NCBI RefSeq assembly: GCF_012955605.1
Contig: NZ_CP052135.1
Coordinates: forward strand, 2,740,711-2,804,710
Length of the DNA: 64,000 nt
Direction of reading: 5' to 3'
DNA from: Bacillus fonticola
GTDB lineage: Bacteria > Bacillota > Bacilli > Bacillales > JC228
The position numbers and the translations under genes are program-made. The notes under the pieces were generated by a model that was given only the letters and a program-made list of their open reading frames with translations, had not been told where the DNA came from and ran no database searches. This document shows, piece after piece, positions 8,195 to 17,176 of the stretch (position 1 is the first letter of the stretch; each line of letters starts with the position of its first letter).

Positions 8195-9562
8195 AGCTTG
8201 TTGATGAAGGTAAGCAAATGCCACACCGGATACAAGCCAGAAAATGACGTTCATCTGTGGAATGAAGATTAAGTTATTGGACAAGTTCTGAACTAGGTAA
8301 CAGACACTCCCTACGAACAAACCTGCCGCAATGACTTTACCTTCTGTACTTCTTTGGCGGAAATAAAGCTTAATGAGTACGAAGTAATAAGCAATATAGA
8401 TGAAAAGAAAGGCGATTAACCCCGGAAAACCTGTTTCAGCACCGACCTTCAAGTACGAGTTGTGTACAGAGTAGACGTCGTGACCGATATATAACTCTGG
8501 ATACTTTTGTACTGTTGGTAAGTAGTTGTCACGGTAGTTCCCCATGCCGACACCTAAAACTGGGTTGTCTCGTAGCATGTACCAGCCCGTTTTCCATAGC
8601 ACTGTACGGGAAACGACAGCCCGTTCCGTATTTTCATCAACGGGTTCGTCCTCTTCCTCACTGCCCTCACTACCAGGATCTACTGGATCACCTGGAGCAG
8701 ACAGTCCATCGCCCCCGCCGAACTTAATTGGAGACAGTTGCTCTATTGCATAGATCGCCGAGCTCGTTCGCGATTGCACATCTGGAAGGAAGTATAACGT
8801 CGTAAGCAGAAGCGCAAACGCAATGATGATTTGTGGCTTCACTGCATTTTTTAAGAAGGGCTTCGGCATGACAAGAACGAGTAGAATAAATGCGGCCGCC
8901 ATTGTCACCCAGGCTGCACGTGTATACGTGAAAATAACATTCACTACAAATACCGCATACACAGCGAAGATGATCAGTTGTGTTGAAGGTTTTTTCGCGT
9001 AAACTACTGCGAACAAGACCGTCACCGGAATCACAAAGTTCATAAAGGCTGAGTAATAGTTCGGATTAATAAACGTGGAAAACACACGACCTTTTGCCTC
9101 ATCCAATGCATACAGGCCCGCCTTATTCAAATTAAAATCAAACACATATTGTGCAAGACCGTATAATCCGACAAGTACGACTGTAGCAGCAAATACTTTT
9201 CCTAGCGTACGATACTCTTCTGCACTAAACTTTACTCGCGTGACGATAAAGAATAAGACTACGTAGGATAAGAACCGTGCGAATTCCATAGCACCTGCCA
9301 CTAAGTTAACAGCATCGATAAATGAAAGTAGCGAGATGACGATAAAGATCAGAAACGCTAAGAAGATGCTCCGATTGTACATATCGTTCAAGTGAATTTT
9401 GTTCGTTTTGTATTCATAGAGGAATACAAGCGTCAATAGAGGGATGAGCACTACCTCAGCTGAAGCCGGGAGCGGTCCAATGTACGTTTTAAAGGACACG
9501 AGCGGAATAACAAATAATGAAATCAACACAACGTAATAGGTCAAACTATGTTTCGATAGCAT
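8171..9562 (-). CDS. O-antigen ligase / Wzy-type polymerase family membrane protein
   Basis: Polytopic membrane protein, 463 aa, with about 10-12 hydrophobic segments and a large extracellular loop (residues about 275-360) containing an acidic linker of Glu, Asp, Ser and Gly and the family motif region RTVLWKTGWYMLRDNPVLGVG, followed by YSVHNSYLK with the conserved His. This matches the Wzy_C/O-antigen ligase family, whose members polymerise or transfer lipid-linked glycans outside the membrane. AAGGAG lies seven bases before the ATG. It is the last gene of the minus-strand polysaccharide operon. Whether it polymerises or ligates cannot be told. Confidence 0.88.
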   Translation of the reverse strand: MLSKHSLTYYVVLISLFVIPLVSFKTYIGPLPASAEVVLIPLLTLVFLYEYKTNKIHLNDMYNRSIFLAFLIFIVISLLSFIDAVNLVAGAMEFARFLSYVVLFFIVTRVKFSAEEYRTLGKVFAATVVLVGLYGLAQYVFDFNLNKAGLYALDEAKGRVFSTFINPNYYSAFMNFVIPVTVLFAVVYAKKPSTQLIIFAVYAVFVVNVIFTYTRAAWVTMAAAFILLVLVMPKPFLKNAVKPQIIIAFALLLTTLYFLPDVQSRTSSAIYAIEQLSPIKFGGGDGLSAPGDPVDPGSEGSEEEDEPVDENTERAVVSRTVLWKTGWYMLRDNPVLGVGMGNYRDNYLPTVQKYPELYIGHDVYSVHNSYLKVGAETGFPGLIAFLFIYIAYYFVLIKLYFRQRSTEGKVIAAGLFVGSVCYLVQNLSNNLIFIPQMNVIFWLVSGVAFAYLHQQAKQTSSLT

Positions 9563-9586
9563 GGTCTAACTCCTTCTGAAAAAATT

Positions 9587-10690
9587 CTACGCGTCTCTGT
9601 TCGTTATCAATTGACGATAAGAGGTGACTGTTTCTTCTACTAAACGGTCCAGGGAAAATTGGGAAGATGCGTGCGTATACAAGGCTTCCCCCATTTCAGG
9701 AAGCTTGTCGCGTTTTTCGTATGCATCACGCAATGCTCTAGCAAGTGCACTAGCATCTCCAACTGGCACAACCCATCCAGTTTCATTACTTTGGATTAAG
9801 TCACGAACGCCCCCTACGTTTGTTGCGATGATGGGCCTTCGTTCATTCGCCGCTTCTAATAGAGCCAACGGAAAACTTTCGCTAAGTGACGCAAGTAAAG
9901 CAACATGACTCATTGCGTAAAGACTCGGTACATCGTTACGATGACCTAACATGTGAATTTTGTTCGTTAAATTCTTAATGCTCAACTTCTCTTCAAGAGC
10001 TTCCTTCGCCGGACCGTCACCTATCCAAAGAATATGTATCGGTACGTCTCGTAGCTGCTCCATCGCCTCCATCACCACGTCATGTCCTTTAACAGGGTGT
10101 AAACGTGCCACCATAGCAACGACGAAGTCTTCTTTTTGCAATTGTAGTGTATCCCGCTCTATAGGTTCGGCGAGTTTCTCTGTATAGTGAATTCCGTTAA
10201 ACACGGTTTTTATTTTATCATCTGCAACGCCTAAACGCAGTAGAATTTGTCGAAAAGAATCACTTACTGCAAAATAGTAGTCCATTTTTTGCAAAGCACG
10301 CTGATGAAGAACGGAAAACACCTTTCCTTTTATTCCGCCTCCCATAAAGTCAAGAGCGGGGTCGCTATGCAGCGTCGTCACCCACACGACACTTGTACCT
10401 TTGATCACCTTTTGGGCTAACACATTAGCACGAGGACCATGGGAATGAAGGATGTCGACACCTTCTTTGACGAGATCGCTTCGTACACGTCTCAACACAC
10501 TCGTATCATAGCGGGATGTTTGGGGGTACACCCGCACAGAGATGCCTGCTGCGCGTGCTTCCTTCGTGAGGGGGCCCTCCTCGAACACAGCAAGCGTTAC
10601 TTCTTCCTTTGGGAGCTGCGAGAGTAAGGACACGAGGTGGGCACGTGAACCCCCTGTCTCTGCCCCCGTTATAAGATGGAAAACCTTCAC
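9587..10690 (-). CDS. GT4-family glycosyltransferase
   Basis: Cytoplasmic GT-B glycosyltransferase, 367 aa. The N-terminal domain starts MKVFHLITGAETGGSRAHL, with the glycine loop of retaining GT4 enzymes. The C-terminal nucleotide-sugar domain shows VARLHPVKGHD, WIGDGPAKEALEEK, and the EX7E-type motif SLSESFPLALLEAANERRPI, then GGVRDLI. The GTG start overlaps the TGA of the PIG-L gene. Sugar donor and acceptor are unknown. Its pairing with a PIG-L deacetylase recalls BshA-BshB, but the wall-polysaccharide context argues against bacillithiol synthesis. Confidence 0.9.
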   Translation of the reverse strand: MKVFHLITGAETGGSRAHLVSLLSQLPKEEVTLAVFEEGPLTKEARAAGISVRVYPQTSRYDTSVLRRVRSDLVKEGVDILHSHGPRANVLAQKVIKGTSVVWVTTLHSDPALDFMGGGIKGKVFSVLHQRALQKMDYYFAVSDSFRQILLRLGVADDKIKTVFNGIHYTEKLAEPIERDTLQLQKEDFVVAMVARLHPVKGHDVVMEAMEQLRDVPIHILWIGDGPAKEALEEKLSIKNLTNKIHMLGHRNDVPSLYAMSHVALLASLSESFPLALLEAANERRPIIATNVGGVRDLIQSNETGWVVPVGDASALARALRDAYEKRDKLPEMGEALYTHASSQFSLDRLVEETVTSYRQLITNRDA

Positions 10691-11598
10691 GAGTCATTCC
10701 CCCTAACTGGTGTGGTCATCGTCTCTTGGAAGATGGCTTCTTTTTTGTTGTACCCTTGGAAGATTGCCCACATGAGCGTTGACGCTTTGTTCACTTGTTT
10801 AAACAGCTGATTAAACTGCTCGTTTCGCCCACTCGCTACTTCTACTTCGTGGCAAAACATCACTTTCGGTAGATCGCGGAACGTTTCGACTGCATATACA
10901 TCGGACTCATTGACTAAACTAGCTTTCAGTTCACCTAGGCGAAGAAATCCGTCAAAATCGATAGACTGTGAAGCGAAGATGTCTGTTGCCTGCGCTTTTT
11001 TTCCTTGTTGGTTCGAAATATCAACAATGCAATTAATCGCGTTGTGCGGTAGTGGCGTATTGATTTCATATAAACGTATACGCATATCAAGATCAATAGA
11101 TTCCAATGCTGACGCTAAGTGGCGCGCGGTGGCCACATGATCGGGGTGGCAGTCTACATAAGTGGTGCAGTAGATGACATCAGGGCTTATCTTCTCGATG
11201 ATTCCTCTCATCTGCTGCGGCAATGTATCGTCTTCTGCTATCTTCCCGTCTGGTGCATCGAGAAATTGGATGTCTTGGATACCCAGAAGTTGTTGTGCAC
11301 GCTTTGCCTCTTGTTTGCGTGTTTTCACCAAGTGTGACGTGTCATGTGCCCCGACACTCTTGGCACCGTCTGTCATGTACACTACTGTCGTATGGGCATT
11401 TTTTTGTGCGTATCGCAACAGCGTGCCACCGAGCCCGATTGTTTCATCGTCGACGTGTGGAGCAAAAACGAGTACTCGTTGGTTTTCGTCCAATTTTGTT
11501 GTCGTTCGATTATCTTGATAGTGACGCTTCACAAAAAAAGTCGTCAGTGGGGCCACAATCGGTTCTAAGATGCGTAACATTGTTCGTTTCCAAGTCAA
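10687..11598 (-). CDS. PIG-L/LmbE family deacetylase
   Basis: Zinc-dependent N-deacetylase of the GlcNAc-PI de-N-acetylase family, about 303 aa. The zinc and catalytic motif appears as APHVDDETIGLGGTL, followed by VVYMTDGAKS and the distal metal histidine in YVDCHPDH. Substrates in this family are N-acetylglucosaminyl conjugates, so it may trim an N-acetyl group from a polysaccharide precursor. A TTG at 11598 preceded by AAAGGAGG, which sits across the stop codon of the upstream gene, is my preferred start. The frame also offers a GTG at 11634 with a weak ribosome-binding site and an ATG at 11580. The first about 30 residues are hydrophobic and may touch the membrane. Confidence 0.85.
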   Translation of the reverse strand: MTWKRTMLRILEPIVAPLTTFFVKRHYQDNRTTTKLDENQRVLVFAPHVDDETIGLGGTLLRYAQKNAHTTVVYMTDGAKSVGAHDTSHLVKTRKQEAKRAQQLLGIQDIQFLDAPDGKIAEDDTLPQQMRGIIEKISPDVIYCTTYVDCHPDHVATARHLASALESIDLDMRIRLYEINTPLPHNAINCIVDISNQQGKKAQATDIFASQSIDFDGFLRLGELKASLVNESDVYAVETFRDLPKVMFCHEVEVASGRNEQFNQLFKQVNKASTLMWAIFQGYNKKEAIFQETMTTPVRGNDS

Positions 11599-11614
11599 AG
11601 GCCACAGCCTCCTT

Positions 11615-12643
11615 TTAAAATGAATCCACGTCACCTTGAGCTACTGTCCATCGAGAAAGGTGCGCATCTGCTTCCATTTCTTCCTTCGTAAAATGATTCG
11701 ATAGGAGAACAAGTGGCATCGGCGCGTCCTTTTGCAAGAACTTCCACCGCCTCAATACTTGCACCGATGTCATTTCTGGGTGTGCCCAAGTTTGGACGAG
11801 ATCTGCTTTTCGCAAATCATACAACACTGCTGAAAAGAGATCGTCTTCCTTTTGCCTATCTTGTCCACGGATGACGAGGTCGACAATATGTCCGACACGC
11901 ATACCGTTTCTTTCTTCTTCATAAGACACTACATATCCGAACAGCCCTTTGTCGTCTTCTATAGCGCGCATGTTGTACTTTTTCGTCGGGTGCTGGTGAT
12001 AGCGCCAATTTAAATAATCCTTATCTCGAATAAGTCCGACTTTCATTGGCGAACAATGGGCGAGTTCCGTAAAGCGCGCATCGCACTCTGTAACGCTCTC
12101 TACTTGCGAGGCTCTTTTCATACTCCCCGAACCGACAAAGCGTAAAGGACTGAAAAGAAGTCTAGCAACTCCACGGAAAGCAGGAACACGACTCGCTATA
12201 AGCCTGTCCACTCGTTGTAGGCGCACCCAACGCGGAATGTTCCCCACCGTGAAGGCGTCCAACTGCTTTGTTAGCAATTCGTGTGCCTTCTGAGCAGGAT
12301 ATCCGTACAGCATCTGAATTCCCTCTTTGTCTGCTTCTTGTAAGAGCCGCGTGTTTAGCTTTTGGTACAGGCCTTGACCCCGAGCAGATGGAGACACCAT
12401 CGTATCCACTCGTGCACCAGCGCGGATAAGGTGGGCACCATACTTCATCTGGACGATGGTACAGCCGACGTGCCCAACGATTTTCCCTTCGTGTTCTGCA
12501 ACCAATACGAACGGGACTTGTGTGGAAGAAGGAGAGCGAAATTTCCATTCCCATTCTTCTATCGGTCTTTCTTTCCCAAACACTTCTCGAAACAAAGTTT
12601 GAATACCCGCCTCGTCTCCATCTTGATAGCGTCGAATCTCCAC
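11615..12643 (-). CDS. GNAT-family N-acetyltransferase
   Basis: A 342-aa protein whose first about 150 residues are a GNAT fold: MEIRRYQDGDEAGIQTLF, the strand VLVAEHEGKIVGHVG, and the acetyl-CoA loop SPSARGQGLYQKL, matching the R/Q-x-x-G-x-G/A pattern. The second half (from about 160) ends in a further GNAT-like region, as in the Acetyltransf_9 type. It probably acylates an amino-sugar or nucleotide-sugar intermediate, since it lies between a UDP-sugar dehydrogenase and a deacetylase. The GTG start follows AGGGAGA. The acceptor is not known. Confidence 0.82.
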   Translation of the reverse strand: MEIRRYQDGDEAGIQTLFREVFGKERPIEEWEWKFRSPSSTQVPFVLVAEHEGKIVGHVGCTIVQMKYGAHLIRAGARVDTMVSPSARGQGLYQKLNTRLLQEADKEGIQMLYGYPAQKAHELLTKQLDAFTVGNIPRWVRLQRVDRLIASRVPAFRGVARLLFSPLRFVGSGSMKRASQVESVTECDARFTELAHCSPMKVGLIRDKDYLNWRYHQHPTKKYNMRAIEDDKGLFGYVVSYEEERNGMRVGHIVDLVIRGQDRQKEDDLFSAVLYDLRKADLVQTWAHPEMTSVQVLRRWKFLQKDAPMPLVLLSNHFTKEEMEADAHLSRWTVAQGDVDSF

Positions 12644-12670
12644 AGAGTCGCTCTCCCTTCTCTCGCGCTG

Positions 12671-13945
12671 TTATGCCTGGATCGCTTTTAACTCTGATAA
12701 ATTCCCAATCTTAACAACTTGAACACGCTCATCGTTCATCTCTACGCAATTTTTCGTATCGAAAACAACCGTCGACTTCATGAGTGATTGCAGCTTTTCG
12801 CTATCCATCGTTTTAAATTCGTTATGATCTGTTAACACGAGAATAAGGTGGCTGTCCTTCACGCTGTCCTCAAAGTTAGAAAGCGGAAAAGCTACTTGCT
12901 CCTGGCGAACGTGCGGATCGTGATAACGAATCGTATACGCCCCCGTGTTCTCAAGCATTTCAGCGATTTCAAGGGACGGGCTTTCACGCACATCATCTAC
13001 GTTTCCTTTATACGTAAGTCCAAATAGCGTAATCGTTGGGTTGTTAATTTCGGCAGTTAAACGGGCAACTTGCTCGCACACAAATGACGGCATGCTGTTG
13101 TTTATGTCACGGGCCATCTTCATTAACTGCGCTTCTTCTGTCGCTTTTTCGATAATGAAATAGGGGTCTACCGCAATACAATGTCCTCCAACACCTGGTC
13201 CTGGCTGATGAATGTTTACGCGTGGATGACGGTTGGCAAGCGAGATCACTTCTTGTGCATTAACACCGAGTTTGCCCGACACTTTCACAAGCTCGTTCGC
13301 TAGTGCAATATTTACGTCGCGATACGTGTTTTCCATCAGCTTGGACATTTCAGCTGTTAATGCTTCTGTTTCAATACACTCACCTTGTACGATCGTGCGG
13401 TATACATCGGCCGCTTTTTTTGCCGCTTCTGGTGTTACCCCACCGACAATACGCGTGTTCTCTATCAGTTCAATCATAATGCGGCCAGGGATCACTCGCT
13501 CCGGAATATGAGCTAAGTGTACATCCTCTAAAGAGAAGCCAGCTGCCGTGATGATAGGTGCGACTACATCATCCATCGTACGAGGCGGAATGGTAGACTC
13601 TACTAAAACAATGCTTCCTTTTTGTACATAAGGCACGATAGAGTTTGTCGCTGCCACCACATAGTCTAAATTCGCTGTATGATCAGCGTGTACAGGAGTC
13701 GGAACAGAAATGATGTAAACGTCTGCTTCTTCTGGTTTTGTGGAAGCACGGAGTTTCCCATTCGCCACAACCTCTTTTACAACCTCGGCTAATCCTTCTT
13801 CTTCAATATGAATATCTCCACGGTTCAACGTATCGACAACGTGTTGGCTTACGTCCATCCCTACAACATCAAACCCAGCCCGAGCAAATACGGCTGAAGT
13901 TGGCAAACCAATATATCCTAATCCAATCACACAAATTTTCTTCAT
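12671..13945 (-). CDS. wecC: UDP-N-acetyl-D-mannosamine dehydrogenase-like nucleotide-sugar dehydrogenase
   Basis: NAD-dependent four-electron oxidation of a UDP-sugar to a UDP-uronic acid. The Rossmann start MKKICVIGLGYIGLP is the WecC/TuaD-type signature, with GLGYIGLP favouring WecC over UDP-glucose dehydrogenase. The catalytic Cys256 lies in GVGGHCIAVDP, and the C-terminal dimer domain has LTYKGNVDDVRESPSLEI. The protein has 424 aa from the ATG at 13945, preceded by AGAGAGG. The product, probably UDP-ManNAcA, would feed the wall polysaccharide made by the neighbouring transferases. It is the first gene of the minus-strand operon. UDP-GalNAc or UDP-GlcNAc specificity cannot be excluded. 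Confidence 0.88.
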   Translation of the reverse strand: MKKICVIGLGYIGLPTSAVFARAGFDVVGMDVSQHVVDTLNRGDIHIEEEGLAEVVKEVVANGKLRASTKPEEADVYIISVPTPVHADHTANLDYVVAATNSIVPYVQKGSIVLVESTIPPRTMDDVVAPIITAAGFSLEDVHLAHIPERVIPGRIMIELIENTRIVGGVTPEAAKKAADVYRTIVQGECIETEALTAEMSKLMENTYRDVNIALANELVKVSGKLGVNAQEVISLANRHPRVNIHQPGPGVGGHCIAVDPYFIIEKATEEAQLMKMARDINNSMPSFVCEQVARLTAEINNPTITLFGLTYKGNVDDVRESPSLEIAEMLENTGAYTIRYHDPHVRQEQVAFPLSNFEDSVKDSHLILVLTDHNEFKTMDSEKLQSLMKSTVVFDTKNCVEMNDERVQVVKIGNLSELKAIQA

Positions 13946-14433
13946 GCGTATAGAACCTCTCTTTTTCGACAATATTCTTTCATTACCGCAGACAATCCAT
14001 TCTAATATACTACGTGTTCAACATCCTCTAGTATAGCAAAATTTACGCATTCGTCGATATGCCAATTGCTTGCAAAATCTCCTAGTGATACAATATTGGG
14101 TAGCTTTTCAGACAAGTTTCGTCACGTATTGGCAAAGGCGGTTGACATGCTGAAAAGGCGCATTATCACGAGTACATGCCCATTTCTCTACTACTACTCA
14201 AGCTCGGGAATGAGGATAAGGCCCGCATACTACACTATATAAGAAGGACGCTAGACGTTAATAGCCTATTAAAAACCGACACTGTTTTGTCGATTTTCCT
14301 TAACAGTTATGGCAATCCAATTGCACTACCGTCACGATCTAAGAACAATTCTGTGACACGGTTGGCAAACTGAGTATAAACCACTATGCTAAACTTCGAC
14401 ATTCAATTTCTTCAAATGGAGTGACACCGTTAG
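13946..14433. other. Divergent intergenic region wecC/csaB
   Basis: About 490 bases between divergent polysaccharide operons, ahead of the 20-bp array. It must hold promoters for both directions, but I found no convincing -35/-10 pair. A 65-codon plus-strand frame here has no ribosome-binding site or family resemblance and was rejected. Confidence 0.5.
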
Positions 14434-14773
14434 AACGCTCTTATTCGGGGATTAACGCTCTTATCCCGGGATTAACGCTCTTATCCGGGGATTAACGCTC
14501 TTATATCGGGATTAACGCTCTTATTCGGGGATTAACGCTCTTATCTCGGGATTAACGCTCTTATATCGGGATTAACGCTCTTATCCCAGGATTAGCGCTC
14601 TTATATCAGGATTAACGCTCTTATCCGGGGATTAACGCTCTTATATCAGGATTAACGCTCTTATCCGGGGATTAACGCTCTTATCCGGGGATTAACGCTC
14701 TTATCCCGGAATTAACGCTCTTATATCGGGATTAACGCTCTTATTCGGGTTTGAACGCTCTTACCCGAGGATC
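14434..14773. repeat. 20-bp tandem array, 17 units, upstream of csaB
   Basis: Seventeen head-to-tail units of exactly 20 bp, consensus ATTAACGCTCTTATCCGGGG. AACGCTCTTA is almost fixed and the four to six bases after it vary (CCCGGG, CCGGGG, ATCGGG, TTCGGG, ATCAGG). The period is not a multiple of three, so it is noncoding. The last unit ends about 27 bases before the csaB start and would lie in its 5' leader or promoter. Confidence 0.95.
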
Positions 14774-14800
14774 GTGTTGTGTTCCAGAGGAGGAACCTTT

Positions 14801-15922
14801 GTGAAATTTGTTATTTCAGGCTTTTACGGCTTAGGAAATACTGGGGACGAGGCCATTTTAGAAGCCATTGTAGACAATTTACGAGATACATTTGATCACC
14901 CCGACATTACCGTCTTTTCACTTTCGCCTAAAGAGACCGCCCAAACTCACGGTGTCAAAACGGTCTACCGAGCGTGGAGACGGGAAAATAAGGAGAAGGT
15001 AAAGGCACTACGAGAAGCAGATGTACTCATTAGCGGTGGTGGAGGGCTATTGCAAGATACATATCCGACAAAGTTTTTGTTCGGTCCGCTTCCATATTAT
15101 TTACTAATTGTTCTCTTAGCCAAAATATGTGGGACGAAGGTGATGTTTTTTTCGCAAGGAATCGGACCCGTAAATAGTCGTTGGGGAAAGTTTCTCATGT
15201 GGCTGCTTGCAAATCGAGCTGATCTTATTACCGTCCGCGATCAACATTCTAAAGACCTGCTTCACAAATTGCGTGTAAGAAAACCAGAAACGGTTGTCAC
15301 AGCAGATATCGTGTTTGCGTTTCAGCCAAAGCCTGATGATGCTTGTATGAAAAGTTTACCTTTAGACGGACACGAGAAAAAAGTAGCCGTATCCATCCGT
15401 CCATGGTTTCAGGAACAGCGTCATTATATTGAACTTGCCAAAGCGTTGGACACGCTTATTGAAACGGAGCAAATCACTCCAATATTTGTACCGATGGAAG
15501 GGCATCACGACGTAAAAGCTTCTCGCTTCGTATTAGATCGAATGAAACACAGTGATCGTTGCCATTTGCTAGGGCCTGATTTTACGCCAAATCAATATTA
15601 TCAAGCCATTGCTTCCTGCGAGATGACGATCGGGCTACGCCTGCATTCACTTATTTTCTCTACGTTAGCTGGTGTCCCGCATGTCGGGATTAGCTACGAT
15701 CGGAAAGTGGAGAGCCTGTTGAAACGTTCGGGAATGTGGCCTTTTTCTTCTACTATTGAAGAGGTGAGTGCTACGAAAGTCGTGGAGAACGTACAACAAA
15801 TCCTTCATGACCGCGAAACTTATTCTCACCAAGTCCAGACAGCAGCAGAAGGAATGAGAACAGAAGCTAAGAAGAATCTTGAACTTTTACAAAACTACTT
15901 TGCACCCACTATTAAGAAATAA
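14801..15922 (+). CDS. csaB: Polysaccharide pyruvyltransferase CsaB
   Basis: Transfers a ketal pyruvate from phosphoenolpyruvate to secondary cell-wall polysaccharide, creating the ligand for SLH domains. The 373-aa protein begins MKFVISGFYGLGNTGDEAIL, the conserved start of CsaB, then ISGGGGLLQDTYPT, and later MTIGLRLHSLIFS with the family His. The GTG at 14801 is chosen because AGAGGAGG lies seven bases upstream. It starts a plus-strand operon with a glycosyltransferase 17 bases downstream, then a flippase. Five SLH proteins are encoded in this window, which gives a direct functional link. The 20-bp array immediately upstream may affect its expression. Confidence 0.95.
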   Translation: MKFVISGFYGLGNTGDEAILEAIVDNLRDTFDHPDITVFSLSPKETAQTHGVKTVYRAWRRENKEKVKALREADVLISGGGGLLQDTYPTKFLFGPLPYYLLIVLLAKICGTKVMFFSQGIGPVNSRWGKFLMWLLANRADLITVRDQHSKDLLHKLRVRKPETVVTADIVFAFQPKPDDACMKSLPLDGHEKKVAVSIRPWFQEQRHYIELAKALDTLIETEQITPIFVPMEGHHDVKASRFVLDRMKHSDRCHLLGPDFTPNQYYQAIASCEMTIGLRLHSLIFSTLAGVPHVGISYDRKVESLLKRSGMWPFSSTIEEVSATKVVENVQQILHDRETYSHQVQTAAEGMRTEAKKNLELLQNYFAPTIKK

Positions 15923-15939
15923 GGAGAGGAGCCTAAAAC

Positions 15940-17136
15940 ATGAACATTCTGTTGGCAACCGTGTTTGATTACCCACATGCAGGAGGCTTGTCCACGCACG
16001 TTACGACATTGAAAGCTGGTTTAGAGGCTCGTGGACACGTTGTCGACGTAGTAAGTATTTCCGATGTTCCGAAAGCGCAACAATATCTTTTCGCTAAAGG
16101 GCCTAGCTTCGGCCTTAACAAGATGAAAAAGGGTCGCGGTATTTTGTGGAGTCGCCAAGCACGGAAAAACTTGTTAAAAGCCGTCATCTTAAGAAAGGCC
16201 AAGGAACGTCAATACGATATCGTGAACGCACAAGACGTATTCGCCACCTTTGCTTCTTTAGAGGCGGGTCTGCCTACTGTTTCTACTGTGCACGGATACA
16301 TGGCATTTGAAGCAGTCAGTGCTGGATCCGTTCCACAGGGAAGTGAAGAGGAAGCCTTCTTGAAGAAAAAGGAAATTGAAGCATTCCAAACGACAACGGA
16401 AATTATTACTGTTGATCAACGTATTAAAGAGTACGTAAAAAAACAGGCAAATGTGGACGGGACAGCCATTCGAAACTTCATCGACATTCATGCATTTCAA
16501 CCAGAAACGGAAAAACGTCAGGAGTTTCGGACCAAGCATGGGGTAAGCGAGGATGCCTTTGTATATTTCATCCCACGACGACTCACAAAAAAGAATGGTG
16601 TCATTTATCCGATTAAGTCTCTCCCTGCTGTGCTCAAATCACATCCGAACGTCCAGTTAATCTACGCGGGAACAGGTGAGTCACTTTCTGAGATGAAAGC
16701 TGAGATCGAAAGAGAAGGCTTAGCGAATTCGGTTCGTCTTCTTGGTGCGATTCCTCACCACGAGATGAAGGAATTTTACGCGCTCGCTGACGGTGTTCTT
16801 GTCCCGTCTATCCACTCTGCTGGTGTTGAAGAAGCCACTTCAATTTCCGCTTTAGAAGCAATGGGTTCTGGCATTCCACTGATTGCATGCGCAGTTGGAG
16901 GTTTAAAAGAAATTGTCGATCACAAGCAAGACGGCATTCTAGTGGAAGAAAAGAACATTCCGCAGCTTTCCGAAGCGATGATTCAATTGGTAGAACACCC
17001 TGAAGAGGGACAGCGAATGGCAACTGCCGCAAGATTAAAAATTGAAAAGCAGTATTCACATCTGACCGCGGCAGAAAAATACGAAGCGATCTATGAAAAA
17101 GCTATTCGTCACAAAAAAAGTTCAACGAGCGTGTAG
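15940..17136 (+). CDS. GT4-family glycosyltransferase
   Basis: GT-B glycosyltransferase, 398 aa, probably acting at the inner membrane face on a lipid-linked wall glycan. The N-terminus is MNILLATVFDYPHAGGLSTH, with the GG-x-S-x-H loop of GT4. The donor domain shows IPRRLTKKNGVIYPI, YAGTGESLSEM, and EEATSISALEAMGSGIPLIA, carrying the conserved Glu pair, then GGLKEIVDH. A GGAGAGGAG precedes the ATG. It follows csaB closely, so it probably builds the same polymer that CsaB pyruvylates. A terminator hairpin overlaps its stop codon. Confidence 0.9.
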   Translation: MNILLATVFDYPHAGGLSTHVTTLKAGLEARGHVVDVVSISDVPKAQQYLFAKGPSFGLNKMKKGRGILWSRQARKNLLKAVILRKAKERQYDIVNAQDVFATFASLEAGLPTVSTVHGYMAFEAVSAGSVPQGSEEEAFLKKKEIEAFQTTTEIITVDQRIKEYVKKQANVDGTAIRNFIDIHAFQPETEKRQEFRTKHGVSEDAFVYFIPRRLTKKNGVIYPIKSLPAVLKSHPNVQLIYAGTGESLSEMKAEIEREGLANSVRLLGAIPHHEMKEFYALADGVLVPSIHSAGVEEATSISALEAMGSGIPLIACAVGGLKEIVDHKQDGILVEEKNIPQLSEAMIQLVEHPEEGQRMATAARLKIEKQYSHLTAAEKYEAIYEKAIRHKKSSTSV

Positions 17137-17158
17137 ATTTTTTCTACACGCTTTTTTT
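17129..17158 (+). terminator. Terminator overlapping the glycosyltransferase stop
   Basis: GCGTGTAGA, five to six T bases, TCTACACGC, then seven T. The stop codon is inside the left arm. It sits within the csaB operon, just before the flippase gene, so it should reduce rather than define downstream expression unless a new promoter is present. Confidence 0.85.
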
Positions 17159-17176
17159 GCGAGAGAGGTGGAAAGC

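Noticed and set aside
9587..11634. Bacillithiol genes bshA and bshB
   Set aside because: The GT4/PIG-L pairing is suggestive, but the PIG-L protein is longer than BshB and both lie in a polysaccharide operon with ligase, GNAT and UDP-sugar dehydrogenase.
14176..14373. 65-codon plus-strand ORF between wecC and csaB
   Set aside because: No ribosome-binding site, no family resemblance, and it ends before the repeat array without relation to any gene.
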